Below, piece after piece: positions 6,280 to 7,769 of a stretch of 7,769 nucleotides of DNA (position 1 is its first letter; every line of letters starts with the position of its first letter). The notes under the pieces are model-generated. The model was not told the origin of the DNA and searched no databases. It saw only the letters and a program-made list of their open reading frames with translations. A program made the position numbers and the translations under genes. The stretch comes from Acidobacteriota bacterium (GTDB lineage: Bacteria; Acidobacteriota; UBA6911; RPQK01; JAPXNP01): assembly GCA_030614585.1 (NCBI GenBank), contig JAUWTT010000174.1:1-7769 (forward strand). Direction: 5' to 3'.

Positions 6280-7151
6280 ACGACCATTTTCTCCACGGGT
6301 ACCACCAGGAGATCAGTAGCTCCTGCACCCTTCAGCCTCTCGATCACATCCCAGAAAACCTCCTCCGGAACAGCCGTGTGGACTGCTATCATTCCTTTCT
6401 CGGCAAGCGGCAAGATGGTTGGGCTCTTCATGCCAGGCAGAATCTCCTTGATGGTTGCCAACGCGCCTTCCGGCGCATTCATCATGACGTATTTCGTCCG
6501 TTTGGCTTGGAGGTGGCTCAGCAGCCGAGTCCTTAAGCGCTCGATCAACTCAGATTTCCGTGTATCGGCAATCGAATTCTGGTTCGCAATCAAGACCGCT
6601 TCCGATTTCAACACAACTTCGATCGGGACCAAATCGTGGATTCGAAGAGTACTTCCGGTAGAGACAAGGTCACAAATGGCATCGGCAACGTCCAATCCAG
6701 GCGCTATCTCAACCGAACCGCTGATCTCGATGATACGTGCATCCAATCCACGATCAGCCAGGAATTTGCCGAGAACTCGAGGATAGGAAGTCGCTATCCG
6801 CTTTCCGCGAAGGTCGAATACCGAGTGCATCTCCCCCTGCTTGGGGACAGCAACGCACAGTTCGCACTCTCCGTATCCGAGAAAATCCAACTTGGAAACC
6901 TTTGCTCCCTTTTCCTCGACCACATTCAGACCAACGATCCCAAGATCGGTAACTCCGTCCTGAACATATTCCGGTATGTCGTCATCCCGGAGGAAAAGGA
7001 TGTCCAGGGGATAGCTCCGACATCGCGCAAACAAGCGGCCATCACTCGAGTCAAACTCAATTCCGACGGCTTTCAAAAGTTCGCCTGAAGGTTGAGAGAG
7101 TCTCCCCTTTTTCTGTATCGCAATTTTAAGATTCTCGTTGTTTAGATCCAT
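6276..7151 (-). CDS. hisG: ATP phosphoribosyltransferase, long form (HisG)
   Basis: Catalyses the first committed step, condensing ATP with PRPP to give phosphoribosyl-ATP in the cytoplasm. It has 291 residues, the length of the long hexameric form (E. coli about 299). The N-terminal catalytic part begins LKIAIQKKGRLSQPSGELL (8-26), followed by RDDDIPEYVQDGVTDLGIVG (55-74) and the PRPP-binding loop DAICDLVSTGSTL (157-169). The C-terminal region from about residue 212, including YVMMNAPEGAL and PTILPLAEKG, is the ACT-like regulatory domain that binds histidine in this form, so no HisZ partner is expected. It reads very close to the enterobacterial type. The ATG at 7151 is preceded by AGGA at a 6 nt spacing. 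The stop overlaps the hisD start by 4 nt (ATGA). Feedback inhibition by histidine is expected from the family. Confidence 0.97.
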   Translation of the reverse strand: MDLNNENLKIAIQKKGRLSQPSGELLKAVGIEFDSSDGRLFARCRSYPLDILFLRDDDIPEYVQDGVTDLGIVGLNVVEEKGAKVSKLDFLGYGECELCVAVPKQGEMHSVFDLRGKRIATSYPRVLGKFLADRGLDARIIEISGSVEIAPGLDVADAICDLVSTGSTLRIHDLVPIEVVLKSEAVLIANQNSIADTRKSELIERLRTRLLSHLQAKRTKYVMMNAPEGALATIKEILPGMKSPTILPLAEKGMIAVHTAVPEEVFWDVIERLKGAGATDLLVVPVEKMVV

Positions 7152-7208
7152 TATTGTCCTATCAAGGCTCGATTCTGAGGTGCATATCCAACCAGGAGGT
7201 CGCTGTCT

Positions 7209-7508
7209 CTAATCTCCCTCGTCCTCACTCCGTTCCAGTAGCAACCGATATCCGCCTTCTCCGTACTTCAGCCAATGAGCAATCCGCGTCACGGTAGTAG
7301 TGCTGGCACCGGTCAGTCGATTAATCTCGCGATAGGGTACGCCCTGATCAACTAACTGCGCGACTTGCCAGCGCTCCGCCATAGCTTCCAATTCACTGGG
7401 AGTACACAGGTCACGAAAGAAGAAGGCTACCTCCTCTTCGTCAGTCAACAATTTGATTGCCCGAAATAGATCCCAAAGGCTCTGATTTTCACGTAGCAAT
7501 CGTTCCAT
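7209..7508 (-). CDS. TrpR-superfamily transcriptional regulator, YerC/HisR-like
   Basis: This 99-residue protein matches the YerC/YecD family of the TrpR superfamily, small all-helical DNA-binding repressors. Residues 28-50 carry the family block FFFRDLCTPSELEAMAERWQ. Residues 56-80 form the helix-turn-helix, with YREINRLTGAST leading into the recognition helix TTVTRIAHWLKYG, followed by the typical GEGGYRLLLER end. Start: the ATG at 7508 gives the usual family length and N-terminus, but no Shine-Dalgarno sequence precedes it. It is the first gene of the his operon, 57 nt before hisG on the same strand, which suggests that it regulates the pathway. TrpR-family 'HisR' proteins have been proposed as histidine-pathway repressors by comparative genomics (from memory). 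A large palindrome covers its own start codon, consistent with autorepression. The family assignment is firm; the histidine-responsive role and the effector are inferred. Confidence 0.88.
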   Translation of the reverse strand: MERLLRENQSLWDLFRAIKLLTDEEEVAFFFRDLCTPSELEAMAERWQVAQLVDQGVPYREINRLTGASTTTVTRIAHWLKYGEGGYRLLLERSEDEGD

Positions 7509-7538
7509 TGTTTTATCACGTTAACACACTAAAACAAT
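7507..7538. promoter_or_regulatory. Putative operator: 32 nt interrupted palindrome over the regulator's start codon
   Basis: On the plus strand the sequence reads ATTGTTTTA (7507-7515), TCAC, GTTAAC (7520-7525), ACAC, TAAAACAAT (7530-7538). The 9 nt outer arms are perfect reverse complements, the 6 nt centre is self-complementary, and the two 4 nt spacers are the only asymmetric positions, so 24 of 32 bases obey the dyad. It covers the ATG of the TrpR-family gene (7506-7508) and the likely -10 region. The E. coli trp operator (ACTAGTTAACTAGT) has the same central GTTAAC, which is suggestive for a TrpR-superfamily protein, although six bases could coincide by chance. It is inferred to be the autoregulatory operator of the operon. 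Binding is unproven. Confidence 0.6.
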
Positions 7539-7546
7539 CGATGCAA
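7518..7546 (-). promoter_or_regulatory. Weak sigma70-like promoter candidate for the operon
   Basis: On the minus strand TTGCAT (7541-7546) is followed after 17 nt by TAACGT (7518-7523). The -35 box matches TTGACA only in its TTG. The -10 box has the three most conserved positions of TATAAT. Transcription would start near 7510-7511, giving almost no leader before the ATG at 7508, which agrees with the absence of a Shine-Dalgarno sequence. The palindrome covers the -10 box and most of the spacer. The boxes are weak, so the call is tentative. Confidence 0.3.
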
Positions 7547-7568
7547 GTCACGGTGAGGAGCGACGAAC

Positions 7569-7615
7569 CGGTGATCGGTGATCGGTAATCGGTTATCGGT
7601 AATCGGTAATCGGTG
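7569..7615 (+). repeat. CGGTAAT heptamer tandem array (right copy)
   Basis: Six exact 7 nt units (CGGTGAT twice, CGGTAAT, CGGTTAT, CGGTAAT twice) and a final CGGTG. Only the fifth base varies. It lies 30 nt upstream of the putative operator and is inverted relative to the array at the other end of the operon. Confidence 0.85.
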
Positions 7616-7631
7616 TCATCATTCAGAAGCT

Positions 7632-7648
7632 CACCAAGAACACCAAGG
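7632..7648 (+). repeat. CACCAAG-family partial repeat
   Basis: CACCAAGAACACCAAGG is nearly identical to the second part of the stem arm at 40-56 (CGCCAAGAACACCAAGG, one mismatch). I see no partner arm before the window ends, so it may be a solitary half-element. Confidence 0.65.
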
Positions 7649-7723
7649 TAGTGTCAACTGGGTAATGGGACAATCCTTCGTGCTCGTGCTCGGTCGTAGC
7701 CGGCGTCCCCAGATCCCAAAACC

Positions 7724-7743
7724 CTTCGTCGTAAACCTAGTCG
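7724..7743 (+). repeat. CTTCGTCG-family repeat (right copy)
   Basis: These 20 bases match the reverse complement of 481-500 at 17 positions, and all three differences are transitions. It is the third repeat family present on both sides of the operon. Confidence 0.55.
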
Positions 7744-7769
7744 ATTCATTCCTCCCGAATTTCGACCCC

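Larger units (their letters stand above)
7539..7769. other. Upstream flank without a gene
   Basis: Outside the three repeat copies, I see no coding region here. A short 6 nt periodic piece, CGTGCTCGTGCTCGG (7680-7694), precedes the last repeat. The gene upstream of the operon, if any is close, lies beyond the window. Confidence 0.6.

Noticed and set aside
5995..6786. Plus-strand open frame of 263 codons antisense to hisD and hisG
   Set aside because: It is fully antisense to two well-supported genes and its translation has no recognisable domain; a shadow frame.
7152..7208. Second operator or attenuator between the regulator gene and hisG
   Set aside because: Only one arm-like piece (TAGGACAAT on the minus strand, 7153-7161) resembles the upstream palindrome. 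There is no matching arm, His-codon run or terminator hairpin.
7653..7672. Possible insertion-sequence end (GTGTCAACTGGG followed by TAATGGGA)
   Set aside because: It vaguely resembles some transposon termini, but there is no partner end, duplication or transposase in the window.

Overview
This window carries one complete histidine biosynthesis operon on the minus strand. It is transcribed right to left in the order TrpR-family regulator - hisG - hisD - hisC - hisB - hisH - hisA - hisF - hisIE. Every enzyme is full length, keeps its recognisable catalytic residues and shows no frameshift. Seven of the eight his genes are packed with 1-11 nt overlaps or a 20 nt gap. The hisGDCBHAFI(E) order is the one known from enterobacteria and Bacteroidetes, and HisG is the long form with its own C-terminal regulatory domain. 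HisB, however, is only the dehydratase. The histidinol-phosphate phosphatase is not in the window and must be encoded elsewhere.

The set covers the pathway from PRPP and ATP to histidine except for that one step: HisG (first committed step), HisIE (two steps), HisA, HisH plus HisF (glutamine-dependent cyclase complex), HisB, HisC, and HisD (last two oxidations). The first gene (7209-7508) encodes a small TrpR-superfamily DNA-binding protein of the YerC/HisR type. A 32 nt interrupted palindrome (7507-7538) lies over its start codon and probable promoter. It consists of the arms ATTGTTTTA and TAAAACAAT around a central GTTAAC. The simplest reading is a self-repressed, probably histidine-responsive operon.

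Left flank (1-605, downstream of the operon): I see no credible gene. The stretch is filled with short-period and palindromic repeats: a CCAAG stem-loop (29-142), a TCGAA stem-loop (182-332), a CTTTGTCG stem-loop (418-500), a TACTACT tract (530-548) and a CGGTAAT-type heptamer array (557-611). That array runs into the 3' end of hisIE and provides its stop codon. Right flank (7539-7769, upstream of the operon): members of three of these families recur. They are a second heptamer array in inverted orientation (7569-7615), a CACCAAG piece (7632-7648) and a CTTCGTCG piece (7724-7743).

Organism: a bacterium of moderate GC content. Intergenic CCAAG, TCGAA and CGGTAAT repeats of this style are, from memory, common in genomes of uncultured or environmental phyla (for example the Planctomycetes/Verrucomicrobia, Acidobacteria or Omnitrophica spheres). 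Nothing here fixes the phylum. The genes themselves are ordinary. The parts worth attention are the putative operator and the repeat landscape that brackets the operon.
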